64,000 nt of DNA from Occallatibacter riparius (GTDB taxonomy: Bacteria; Acidobacteriota; Terriglobia; Terriglobales; Acidobacteriaceae): the NCBI RefSeq assembly GCF_025264625.1, contig NZ_CP093313.1, positions 496,001 through 560,000 on the forward strand, written 5' to 3'. A model generated the notes under the pieces. That model searched no databases. It was not told the origin of the DNA and saw only the letters and a program-made list of their open reading frames with translations. The translations under genes were made by a program, and so were the position numbers. Shown piece by piece: positions 33,894-42,279 of this stretch; within the stretch, counting starts at the first letter, position 1, and every line of letters begins with the position of its first letter.

Positions 33894-34501
33894 GCGCCGT
33901 CCTGCAATTTCCAACCATTGCCCTGGCAGCAGCCGCTCAGCGCCAATGGCAGGCAACCGGAACCTACGAAGCGCACCCGCAGAGCGAGGCGACGCCTCAA
34001 AGCGGCTTCGGACCAGCCCGCCAGCTTCCAGATTCTCCGTCGGCCTCTCAGATGCCTGGAATCGGCGAGCAGCCGATTGGCCGTCCAGTTCCTTCTCCGA
34101 ACCTGGCCTTCTACCGCAAACATACTGAAAGGCTGCTGCGGCGCTACCTGCTCGCTTCCATGCTGGTGGCCCGGTCTCCGGTTGTCTTTAGAGAACGCAT
34201 AGGACGCGGCCGCTCCTCCAATCGGCGGAACTACACCTTCGAGGACAGCGTCATCTTCGTGCTTGATGTGGAGAAAGGGCTGGAGCAGGTCTCGGCGCTC
34301 GACCGGGTGCTCATCAACCGGATCGTGCTCCAGGAATACTCCATCACCGAGGCGGCGCTGCTGCTCAACAAGAGCCAGCGAAGTATCGGGCTTCGCTTGG
34401 CCGACGCACTCGACCGCCTCACCGGCATTCTGATCGAGAATGGCACCCTCAAGATCCCGAACCGCCAAGGTCCGATGCCGGAAATAGATACCGACGACTA
34501 A
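33890..34501 (+). CDS. sigma-region-4-like DNA-binding protein
   Basis: 203 residues. The N-terminal 95 are low-complexity (Ala/Gln/Pro/Ser). A middle basic region (RERIGRGRSSNRRNYTFEDS) is followed by a helical segment near 133-180 that resembles sigma-70 region 4 (DRVLINRIVLQEYSITEAAL then LLNKSQRSIGLRLADALDRL). Region 2 of a sigma factor is not evident, so it is not a complete sigma factor. It overlaps the zinc-ribbon gene by four bases. It is probably a transcriptional regulator of unknown target. Confidence 0.6.
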   Translation: MSAVLQFPTIALAAAAQRQWQATGTYEAHPQSEATPQSGFGPARQLPDSPSASQMPGIGEQPIGRPVPSPNLAFYRKHTERLLRRYLLASMLVARSPVVFRERIGRGRSSNRRNYTFEDSVIFVLDVEKGLEQVSALDRVLINRIVLQEYSITEAALLLNKSQRSIGLRLADALDRLTGILIENGTLKIPNRQGPMPEIDTDD

Positions 34502-34624
34502 CAGGGATGCCCATCCCTGGTGTGAACCGAATACAGCCGCAGTCGGGTCATGCTGGAGATGGGCATCTTCCTATACGAACTTGGGCAGACCGCAGTCTCA
34601 AGCCAGAGCGCTCAGCGAAGGAGC

Positions 34625-36625
34625 CTAGTTGGCGGCCTTCTTCAGCACCGCTGTCCCCTTCTCATCCATCAGAATCGCCGACTGCAGTTTGCGGAACTCC
34701 GCAGCTTTGCCGGCAGCTATCTCCACTTTCTTCACCACGTACTCGCGTTCGTAGTGAAGGGTCTTGCCCTTGGCACTTACCGCGGAGTGATAGCTGGCGA
34801 AATCCACGTCCAGATCCACCGGGTCAGGGGTCTCGTCCACCACATAGCCGTCGGGCAGAGTGATGTCGAAGGAGTCCTTCCACCTCCCGGTAGCATCCAG
34901 ATCGATCGGCACCTGGCGAGGCTTGTCATCGAAAGGCATGGCATAGGACCCGACCACGCGCGGCCGCACCAGCAGCAGAGGACCGGCCGTATGCGCATAC
35001 TGGCTGGCCGTCAGCTTGTAGTGGAACTCCAGCGGCTTGTCGAGCGCCGGAGGCTGCACAAACTCGAACGAAGTCAGCGACACCCCCGGCAAATCGCGCG
35101 CAATCTTCTTCTCCAGATACTCGCGCCGCTGCTTTTCATCGGTGTCCTTGAGCAGATAGCGCATGTCGCTGCCGTCAGGGCCGCTGTGGACCGTATCTAG
35201 CGATCCGGTCAGCGTGCCGTCCGCCTGAAGCGAGAATGCTCCTGTGCGCTCCGTGCCGTTAGCGGTCGGCGGCAGCACCGGCAGCGCGATCACCTGGCTC
35301 GATCCGCCCGCGGCCAGCAGCCCATAACCACCCTGCTCGTTTGAGGGCAGGTTACCCACCGGCGTCCGCTGATCGGTGGGATCAAAAATCAGGTATCGCT
35401 TGCCGTCCTTGCCCTTCACCACAGCCTGCAGGCGCGCGTCCTGCACATCATCGGGGACCTCGATCGCCGTGATCATGTGATCGCCTAGCAGCGACGGGTC
35501 CTCCGGATCGACGACCCCGCGCCGGTGATCCACGGGGACGTAATAGGCCTTGATCCCAGCCACCTGCAACATCGCGATCAGAAGAGTGGTCTTGTCCTTG
35601 CAGTCGCCATAACGATTGCGATAGATATCCCCCGCATGATTCGCCTGGAGGCCGCCAATGCCTCGGCTGACAATGAAATAACGGATGTTCTTCTGGATGT
35701 CTTCGGTGATCCGGCTCAGCTTGGAATAGAAGTCCGGCGCGCCGGCGACAAGCTCATTCACCCGGGCAGTAATCTCCGGCGATGGCGTGGGACGGTCCTG
35801 CTCAAGCTTCGTCACCCACTGTCCGAGCGCACGCCACTCCTGGTCCTTTTCGGCGATGGCTGCATCTCCCCATTGCACTGTCATGCGCCCGGCAAGCGCG
35901 AACCATTCCGGCGACGAGGGCACATCCCGCAGGTTCAGCGCCGGCACATCTTTCAATTCCCACCGCCAGTGATTGGGCGCAACCTGCGCCGGCTTCACCG
36001 GATCAAACCGGTGCCACGCCTCGGAATAAGAATGACCCGCTGGCAGGTCCAGTTCCAGCGCCTGGAACACCACCGGAATACCGTTCTGCAGGGTCCAGAC
36101 CTTCTCCTGCATGTAGGGCTTCATCACCTCTTCTGACTCGCATACGATCGTCGCGCCCACGTCAACGGCCGGAGGATGTGCGATGCGGGCCTTGCGCGTT
36201 GAGAGCATGACGGGCACGTCGGTATCGCCCTGCTCCACAAAATCCGTAGGCTGCGCTTCGTATGTGTTCTTTTCATCCGCCGCGATAGTCCACACGCGGA
36301 AATAGTTCAACTTCTCGTCGACGTCGTAGCTGACTTCGCAGGTGTTGTGCCGCCCCTGTGGCTTCAGAATGCGGATGACCTGGCGCTCGCGTTCCGTCGC
36401 CCTGCCGTTACCGTCGATCGTCTCGACGTACTCGTCATAGAGAATCACCGCAGTGGCATCCTTCACCACCGCGGCAGCCGGCGTGGGCGTTTTAGCGGCC
36501 TGCACGCCCCAGTCCGGTACCGGCTGGCCCTTGCTGAACCAGCTCGCCGAAGCCGGCATACAAGCCGCCGCGATCAATACGGTCACCGCAGCCCATCCAG
36601 TCAATTGGTTCCTCAAACCTGCCAT
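34625..36625 (-). CDS. DUF3857/transglutaminase-like exported protein
   Basis: 666 residues. A signal peptide (GWAAVTVLIAAACMPASAS) leads into a DUF3857 domain (about 50-250, with VIRILKPQGRHNTCEVSYDV), then a transglutaminase core with the catalytic Cys near 342 in RYGDCKDKTTLLIAML and a later His in PVDHRRG, then a C-terminal beta domain. The role of the family is not settled; some act on peptides in the envelope. It is paralogous to the next upstream gene, 47 bp away. It is probably periplasmic and active. Confidence 0.87.
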   Translation of the reverse strand: MAGLRNQLTGWAAVTVLIAAACMPASASWFSKGQPVPDWGVQAAKTPTPAAAVVKDATAVILYDEYVETIDGNGRATERERQVIRILKPQGRHNTCEVSYDVDEKLNYFRVWTIAADEKNTYEAQPTDFVEQGDTDVPVMLSTRKARIAHPPAVDVGATIVCESEEVMKPYMQEKVWTLQNGIPVVFQALELDLPAGHSYSEAWHRFDPVKPAQVAPNHWRWELKDVPALNLRDVPSSPEWFALAGRMTVQWGDAAIAEKDQEWRALGQWVTKLEQDRPTPSPEITARVNELVAGAPDFYSKLSRITEDIQKNIRYFIVSRGIGGLQANHAGDIYRNRYGDCKDKTTLLIAMLQVAGIKAYYVPVDHRRGVVDPEDPSLLGDHMITAIEVPDDVQDARLQAVVKGKDGKRYLIFDPTDQRTPVGNLPSNEQGGYGLLAAGGSSQVIALPVLPPTANGTERTGAFSLQADGTLTGSLDTVHSGPDGSDMRYLLKDTDEKQRREYLEKKIARDLPGVSLTSFEFVQPPALDKPLEFHYKLTASQYAHTAGPLLLVRPRVVGSYAMPFDDKPRQVPIDLDATGRWKDSFDITLPDGYVVDETPDPVDLDVDFASYHSAVSAKGKTLHYEREYVVKKVEIAAGKAAEFRKLQSAILMDEKGTAVLKKAAN

Positions 36626-36653
36626 CCCTGCCCCCGCCCCACGCTGGCCTCTC

Positions 36654-36667
36654 TATTCCCTATTCCC
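36654..36667. repeat. two TATTCCC heptamers between the DUF3857 genes
   Basis: TATTCCC occurs twice in tandem, followed by TGC. It belongs with the heptamer repeats at 39174 and 49159. Confidence 0.45.
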
Positions 36668-36672
36668 TGCTT

Positions 36673-38610
36673 TTACTTCGCTGCCTGTGCGGCCCGCGCC
36701 AGCACCAGTTGCTGCTGATCGGCCGTCGCCACCTTCTGATAGAAGTCGCGTAGTTGCGTGTAATCTTTCTGCTCAACCAGCGTGAAGTTATACGCCAGGC
36801 TTCGGGCGATTTCCACTTTGTCCTTGTCGTTCTTCGACGCCACGCGCAGTTGCGCCGAACTTCCGAACGGAATTGTCGCCGCCTGGGGAGCGCTCTCCAC
36901 CGCGAAACCCTCCGGCAGGTGATAGGTCACGTCATCCACCACGCGTTCCGGATAGTGCACATCCACCGGGATCTTGCGGGACTCGGTGGCCACAAACGGA
37001 TGCTTGGCACGTGACTCAAAGAACATGCCCGGCAAAAAGAAACGCTTGCCCGTGGCGCTGCCAAGCTGGCCATTGACCTTCAGCACGGCCACAAGATTGG
37101 CGTTGTAATCATCAAGCGCGAGGAAGTGATCGAACTCGGCCTCCATCCCCTCGGGCACGCTGTCACGCATCGTTTCGTTGAAGCGCTTCTTGACCTCGTC
37201 CTCATCATTGCGGATGGCTGTCTGCCGCCAGTGGAGCGCCTGCTGGCCGCTCATGACGACCCGCAGGGTGCCAGCTGCGCTGCCGTCCGGGCTCACCGTC
37301 AGGTCGGCGACGCGCTGCATCGTGTTCTGCGTGTACAGGTTGCCCGGCGTTGCCGCAATCTCGGCGCCCTTGCCACTCACACGAAGCCCGCTGGCATACG
37401 TGTGCTTCCAGTGCAGCAATCCGAACGGGCACATCTTCTGGCCGGGGTCGAGATACACTTCCTTGCCATTGATCGTCGCCACGGCAATGTAATCGTCGAG
37501 CTGCAACACTTGCAGGTAATCGGGATCGAAAATGGCGCGATCGCGATTCACTACCTGCATGGGAACTACCTGCAGACCCGCAGCCCGGGCCATCGCCACG
37601 TAGAGCAAAGCCAGGTCGTCGGAGCCGCCGCTCTTCTGCATCCACACATCCTCGGCCTTCTTGACCTCCTTGATCTTCTCCTTCTTGCGTTCTTCTTGGC
37701 TCTTGCGTCGCGTGAAGTCGGTGTTCTCGAGCTTCATCACCGCGTCATAGAGCTTCTTCGCCTTTTGCTCCTCGGTGTCGGTTGCACTCACCAGCTCAGC
37801 CACTGCTCCTTTGATCGCCTTATCGGCGCTGGCGAACTTCTCCGTATCCTTGGCCCACTCCTTGCCGCGCTCCCGCCAGAACTGCTGCCCGTCTGGGTAA
37901 TCGGCGTAGTAGAACGCGATGCGCATCTTGAGGCTGTTCAATGGCGGCATCCAGTCCTCGTCAGGCAGGGCCGGCACATCGTCGACATCGTAAGTAAAGC
38001 GGCCCTGGCTGTCGCGGACAACCTTGGTGCCTTCCTTCACGTGCGGGGACCACATGATGCCTTCCCGATAGTGCGACGGCTGAAAGAAGTAGTGCGCCTT
38101 GTGGACGAAATAGCGCTGCTGAATGATCCACTCAGGAGACGATATCCACTGATCGTCATAGCGTATCTGCAGCCTGTACTCGATCACGCTGCCCACTTCA
38201 ACGTTGGGCAGCGTGAACACCATTTCATTGAACTGAAAGTACTTTGAATTCACATCGGTGAGATCCGAGGGTTTGGTAGTGAGCGGATACACCGTTCCGT
38301 CCGAGTGAATGGTGCGGCCCTGAATGTCCTGGACCTTGGTCCAGCTCCTGTCGTAGGGGACATGGATGGTGGCGGCATCCTTGCCCTTTTCCGTCAGGAT
38401 CTTGATGCGCTCGACGATCGAGTGGTAGTGCAGGTTATCGTCGGTCCGCTCTTCGAGGTAGAGGATGGAGGCAGCCGCCCCGGGAGCCTTCGGATCCGCG
38501 GTCATCTGGAGTTGTTCTTTGGTGAGTTCAGGCAGTTGCGCGCAAAGGGTGCCGGCGAAACCAAGACAGGCAGCAATAGAGACAAGCAGGGCAACGAAGC
38601 GAATCCGCAT
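36673..38610 (-). CDS. DUF3857 protein with degenerate transglutaminase site
   Basis: 645 residues with a signal peptide (MRIRFVALLVSIAACLGFAG) and the same domain order as its neighbour. In the core the motif that should read GDCKD is GGSDDLALLYVAMARAAGL, so Ser (about 330) replaces the catalytic Cys. The downstream aromatic and acidic segments remain. A Lys/Glu-rich stretch (RKSQEERKKEKIKEVKKAED) precedes the site. It is therefore either inactive, binding-only or a Ser variant. Co-transcription with the active paralog is likely. Confidence 0.87.
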   Translation of the reverse strand: MRIRFVALLVSIAACLGFAGTLCAQLPELTKEQLQMTADPKAPGAAASILYLEERTDDNLHYHSIVERIKILTEKGKDAATIHVPYDRSWTKVQDIQGRTIHSDGTVYPLTTKPSDLTDVNSKYFQFNEMVFTLPNVEVGSVIEYRLQIRYDDQWISSPEWIIQQRYFVHKAHYFFQPSHYREGIMWSPHVKEGTKVVRDSQGRFTYDVDDVPALPDEDWMPPLNSLKMRIAFYYADYPDGQQFWRERGKEWAKDTEKFASADKAIKGAVAELVSATDTEEQKAKKLYDAVMKLENTDFTRRKSQEERKKEKIKEVKKAEDVWMQKSGGSDDLALLYVAMARAAGLQVVPMQVVNRDRAIFDPDYLQVLQLDDYIAVATINGKEVYLDPGQKMCPFGLLHWKHTYASGLRVSGKGAEIAATPGNLYTQNTMQRVADLTVSPDGSAAGTLRVVMSGQQALHWRQTAIRNDEDEVKKRFNETMRDSVPEGMEAEFDHFLALDDYNANLVAVLKVNGQLGSATGKRFFLPGMFFESRAKHPFVATESRKIPVDVHYPERVVDDVTYHLPEGFAVESAPQAATIPFGSSAQLRVASKNDKDKVEIARSLAYNFTLVEQKDYTQLRDFYQKVATADQQQLVLARAAQAAK

Positions 38611-38759
38611 CGGGAGACCTTTTCCAACCAGGACTGGAGTTATCCCGCGATTGTACAGGCAACTTAATATCGAAAGGCAACTAAATAAAGGCCTGGATGA
38701 CCGGTGGGGAAATAACGCCAGTTACGGAAGGTGTAGAAGGTCAGGAAGGAAACAGCGTC

Positions 38760-39419
38760 CTAAAGCCGCCGGCTCTCAAGCATGGACGTAACCAGCGCCA
38801 GCGGCAGCCCGACGACATTGAAGTAGCAGCCTTCGACACGCGGAATCCATTTCGCGGCGCGGCCCTGGATGCCATACGCCCCCGCCTTGTCCATCGGCTC
38901 GCCGGTGGCCACATACTCGGCAATCTCGTCATCGCTAAGCGTGACGAAGCGGACAGCCGTGACCTCCGCCGCCACCTCGCTGCCTTTTGCATCCACCACA
39001 GCCACTCCAGTGATCACGCGGTGCGTCCGGCCGGACAGCATGCGCAGCATCCGGGCGGCGTCTTCCGCGTCGCGCGGCTTTTCGAGGATGTGGCCATCGA
39101 GAGTGACGGTTGTGTCCGCGCCGAGGACGACGATGCCGCCGTGCGCGTGAGCGCCGTCAGCCGCACCGCAGGTGCCTGTTCCCTGTTCCCTGTTCCCTGT
39201 TCCCTGTCTTTCTGTTCCCTCGCCGGCGAAGACAGCGGTCGCCTTCTCGCGCGCCAGGCGCGTGACGTATGCGACGGGGTCTTCGCCAGGGCGCGGCTCC
39301 TCGGGAATGTGGGCGGGGATCACATCGAAGACGAACCCGGCCTGCGCCAGCAACTCGCGGCGGCGCGGCGATGCGGAAGCAAGAACCAGCCTTCGAACGT
39401 GACTCGACATGTCTACCAT
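38760..39419 (-). CDS. maf: Maf-family nucleoside triphosphate pyrophosphatase
   Basis: 219 residues from the ATG at 39419, after AAGGA. Maf motifs are LVLASASPRRRELL near the N-terminus, the VVLGADTTVTLDG strand and EKPRDAEDAARMLRMLSGRTHRVITGV, and the YGIQGRAAKWIPRVEGCYFNVVGLP ending. The enzyme cleaves non-canonical or bulky nucleotides to keep them out of nucleic acids. An insert of about 28 residues (about 67-94), rich in Gly, Thr and Gln, is encoded by a heptamer array and separates the first strands from the GADT strand. A change in array copy number would break the frame. Confidence 0.9.
   Translation of the reverse strand: MVDMSSHVRRLVLASASPRRRELLAQAGFVFDVIPAHIPEEPRPGEDPVAYVTRLAREKATAVFAGEGTERQGTGNREQGTGTCGAADGAHAHGGIVVLGADTTVTLDGHILEKPRDAEDAARMLRMLSGRTHRVITGVAVVDAKGSEVAAEVTAVRFVTLSDDEIAEYVATGEPMDKAGAYGIQGRAAKWIPRVEGCYFNVVGLPLALVTSMLESRRL
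39174..39208 (-). repeat. five-copy heptamer array inside maf
   Basis: GCCTGTT, three CCCTGTT and CCCTGTC follow in register (35 bp), then a partial TCTGTTCCCT. Read on the minus strand it encodes an RQGTGNREQGTG-like segment. Seven is not a multiple of three, so slippage by one unit shifts the reading frame. Confidence 0.8.
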
Positions 39420-40338
39420 GTTCGCAGGTCCTTTTCGGAGATGTGTACCAGGCCACAAAAGCCCATGAAGACGGCTGCGCCTCACAGGCCTCGGAAAAAC
39501 TCAAATGGGCGATGAAACGCGAAAGGGCACTGCTTTACAGCTTGCTGAATAAGGCCATTCGGAACAGGCCTTGTATCAGGGGCTGCCTTCAGGCAGCCCG
39601 TATGCCCCTCCACTGGTTGATCCTGGGCCTTTAGGCCCTGCCAAAGCTGCCTTGCTGAAAAGCCCGATTTCGATTCCTTCAGCAGGCTGTTTAGTCGTGC
39701 CGAAAAGCCAAAGAAATGACTGGGCCTTAGTCCCGAGGGACGCCGGTCGGGCACCTCAGCGCCAGGCGAGGAACTCCCCCGCAATCTCTTCAGCCCCTGC
39801 TCACGCTGGCCTCACTCCAGACTCGCCTCTGTCATCAGCCTGCGGAAAATTACCTCCACTATCGTGACCGCTATCACATACACAGCAAGCCAGACTCCCT
39901 ACCATCAGAGGACCGCTCAGAAGGGAGGGAGTAGTGTCTCATCTCTTGTCGCAGACATCTCCTTGCCCCAGAGAAGAATGGAAGGTTGGGTTAACTAGTT
40001 CAGTACTGTGTTTACTAGAAAATTAGCTACCCCTCCCCCTGTTTTTACTTCTCCATTCATTCGCCAAAAATGACATCAAGCCAAGCATAATATTGAAGAT
40101 ATCGACCTACTATATTTCATAGCCAAGAAACAAGTCGTTGCAACAGCGAATGCGCCATTGTACTTAGCAGTAAACAGCATGGCCGTGTATCCAGCTAGAC
40201 GCTGAAGGATGACCCATCCACGTTTCCCATACAACCGCTGTGCCGGTGATTCAAGGTCCTCGAGATCCTTGTTCCGTGGTGTAAAATCAGGGTTTCCGGC
40301 AGCAGAGCTGTCCCAAATTCGCGTAGGAAGCCCTCATC
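39420..40338. other. repeat-rich gap with a low-GC part before purM
   Basis: 919 bp with no supported gene. 39539-39740 is a composite of hairpin repeats shared with 41491-41588. From about 39961 to 40200 G+C falls to about 43 percent by my count (102 of 240), well below the surroundings. A frame without a normal start is open on the minus strand at about 40076-40333 but has no family match. An AGGAAG site at the right end serves purM. Confidence 0.5.
39539..39740. repeat. hairpin-repeat cluster, copy 1
   Basis: Shares two blocks with the cluster at 41491-41588: AGCTTGCT...CATTCGGA...GGCCT near the left and TAGTCGTGCCG-AAAGCC...GGGCCTTAG...CGAGGGA at the right. Internal hairpins with TTCA or TTTA loops occur at 39580-39599 and 39625-39638. 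The pattern resembles a REP-type mobile family. Confidence 0.6.
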
Positions 40339-41391
40339 GTGCCTGATACTCCCAAGCCCAAGTCCGTGACCTATGCCGATGCCGGCGTAGACATCTCCAG
40401 CGGCGACCGCGCCAAGGAACGCATCAAGTTTCTCGCCCAGAAGACATTCAACCGTAATGTCTTAGGCGGCATCGGCGGATTCGGTGCCCTGTTCCGGCTC
40501 GACCTGCAGAAGTTCAAGAACCCGATCCTGGTCAGCTCCGCCGACGGCGTGGGAACCAAGCTGAAGATTGCCTTCCAGCTCGGAATGCACCAGACGGTGG
40601 GCCTGGACCTGGTGAATCACTGCGTGAACGACATCGCGGTGCAGGGTGCAACTCCTTTGTTTTTCTTGGATTACCTGGCCAGCGGCAAGCTCGACCCGCA
40701 GGTGACCGAAGACGTGGTCAGTGGCCTGGCCGAAGGCTGTAAAGCCAATGGATGCGCCCTGATAGGCGGCGAGACGGCGCAGATGCCCGGGTTCTATACC
40801 GATGGCGAATACGATCTTGCCGGCTTTATAGTCGGCGCGGTAGACCGCGACAAGATGATCAACGGACAGGGCATCAAGCCGGGCGACGTGCTCATCGGCT
40901 TCCCTTCCACCGGCCTGCACACCAACGGCTATTCGCTTGCCCGGAAGCTCTTCTTCGAGGTCGCCGGCTACAAGCCGACCCAGTACGTAACGCCCATCAA
41001 GGACAAGGCCGGCGCCGCCCTGATGAAGACCCACAAGAGCTATCTGCACGTGATTCAGAAGCTTGTTGCCGCAGGACTTACGACGGGAATGGCGCACATT
41101 ACGGGCGGCGGCATCACGGAGAATTTGCCCCGCATTCTGCCTAAGGGCACAGCGGCGCAAATCGAGCTCGGCTCATGGCCGGTGCTGCCCATCTTTGAGC
41201 ACCTGCGCGAGCTGGGCGAGGTGAGCCAGGACGAGATGATGCGGACGTTCAACATGGGCGTCGGTCTGATCGCGGCGATTCCAGCGGCGAAGTTCACCCG
41301 CGCCAAGAACCTGCTCGATAAAGCCGAAGAGAAGTTCCACATCATCGGCCGCATCGTGAAGGGCGAACACCGCCGCGTCCAGTACACCTGA
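40339..41391 (+). CDS. purM: phosphoribosylformylglycinamidine cyclo-ligase
   Basis: 350 residues from a GTG after AGGAAG. Signatures: VTYADAGVDISSGDRAKERI at the N-terminus, ILVSSADGVGTKLKIAFQLG (ATP/phosphate loop), GATPLFFLDYLASGKLD, GCALIGGETAQMPGFY and HITGGGITENLPRILP. The enzyme closes the imidazole ring of AIR in purine synthesis. It is followed by purN after a repeat-rich gap of 203 bp, so the two may or may not share a transcript. Confidence 0.97.
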   Translation: MPDTPKPKSVTYADAGVDISSGDRAKERIKFLAQKTFNRNVLGGIGGFGALFRLDLQKFKNPILVSSADGVGTKLKIAFQLGMHQTVGLDLVNHCVNDIAVQGATPLFFLDYLASGKLDPQVTEDVVSGLAEGCKANGCALIGGETAQMPGFYTDGEYDLAGFIVGAVDRDKMINGQGIKPGDVLIGFPSTGLHTNGYSLARKLFFEVAGYKPTQYVTPIKDKAGAALMKTHKSYLHVIQKLVAAGLTTGMAHITGGGITENLPRILPKGTAAQIELGSWPVLPIFEHLRELGEVSQDEMMRTFNMGVGLIAAIPAAKFTRAKNLLDKAEEKFHIIGRIVKGEHRRVQYT

Positions 41392-41412
41392 ACCAAACCG
41401 TTCGCTCATGCC

Positions 41413-41457
41413 GTCATCCCGAGCGAGGAGCGCAGCTACGAATCGAGGGATCTGCGG
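41413..41457. repeat. GTCATCC-type intergenic repeat
   Basis: The 45-bp stretch begins GTCATCCCGAGCGAGGAGCG and ends CGAGGGATCTGCGG. This form recalls a repeat that I recognise from many acidobacterial and related genomes; I cannot search for it here. Confidence 0.45.
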
Positions 41458-41490
41458 TTGCCTTTAGCGTTTTGACAGGGCACGATTTCT

Positions 41491-41588
41491 AGCTTGCTAA
41501 GCAGTCATTCGGATTGGCCTCGTGTCAGGGCACGACTTTAGTCGTGCCGTAAAGCCGCTGATAGAAACCGGGCCTTAGCCCTGAGGGA
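41491..41588. repeat. hairpin-repeat cluster, copy 2
   Basis: Shares blocks with 39539-39740. It contains the perfect hairpin GGCACGAC-TTTA-GTCGTGCC (41529-41548) and a second partial CAGGGCACGA just upstream at 41476. The end GGGCCTTAGCCCTGAGGGA supplies the GAGGGA ribosome site of purN. Confidence 0.65.
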
Positions 41589-41594
41589 AGCTCT

Positions 41595-42218
41595 TTGGAA
41601 TCCGCCCCGAAAAAACTTCGCCTCGGCGTTCTGCTCTCCGGCCGCGGCTCCAATTTTCTGGCAATCGCCAACAACATCCGCTCCGGCGCTCTTCCCAACG
41701 TCGAAATCGCCATCGTCCTCTCCAACATTGCGGACGCTCCCGCCATCGCCGCCGCCCGGCAACTAAACCTGCCCACAAAGGTCCACGTCTCGAAAGGTCG
41801 CCCGCGCGCCGAGCACGACCGCGACATGCTCGCCACCCTCCGTGAGAACAACGTGGATCTGGTCATCCTTGCCGGCTACATGCGGCTGCTCTCGCCGGAG
41901 TTCATCCACGCGTTCCCGACCCGTATCCTCAACATTCATCCGTCGTTGCTGCCGGCATTTCCGGGACTCGATGCGCAGACGCAGGCGTTTGAATACGGCG
42001 TCAAGATCGCCGGGTGCACAGTCCACTTCGTCGACGAACATCTCGACCACGGGGTAATGATCCTGCAGCGCGCTATCCCGGTGCTTGACACCGACGACGC
42101 CCACTCGCTCGCCGAGCGCATTCTGGCCGAGGAGCACCAGGCGTACTCGGAGGCCATCGCGCGAGTCGCGAGCGGCCAGTACGAGATCGACGGCCGGCGC
42201 TACATGAAGCGTGTGTGA
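41595..42218 (+). CDS. purN: phosphoribosylglycinamide formyltransferase
   Basis: 207 residues from a TTG at 41595, after GAGGGAAG. The family motifs are clear: LGVLLSGRGSNFLAI (substrate loop), VILAGYMRLLSPEF, RILNIHPSLLPAFPGLDA with the catalytic Asn-His pair, and AGCTVHFVDEHLDHG with the catalytic Asp. It transfers formyl from formyl-tetrahydrofolate to GAR. Start choice rests on the ribosome site, which lies in the repeat element. Confidence 0.96.
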   Translation: MESAPKKLRLGVLLSGRGSNFLAIANNIRSGALPNVEIAIVLSNIADAPAIAAARQLNLPTKVHVSKGRPRAEHDRDMLATLRENNVDLVILAGYMRLLSPEFIHAFPTRILNIHPSLLPAFPGLDAQTQAFEYGVKIAGCTVHFVDEHLDHGVMILQRAIPVLDTDDAHSLAERILAEEHQAYSEAIARVASGQYEIDGRRYMKRV

Positions 42219-42279
42219 CAGCCGTCCTTTCCCCGTCGTCACTGCATCCCTAGAATGGCCTCGAAGTCAGGAGGCGCCC

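Noticed and set aside
37126..38247. A 373-codon frame antisense to the DUF3857 gene
   Set aside because: Leu/Val/Arg-rich shadow with no motif or ribosome site.
39539..39740. A CRISPR array in the hairpin cluster
   Set aside because: Repeats are neither evenly spaced nor of constant length, and no cas genes are present.
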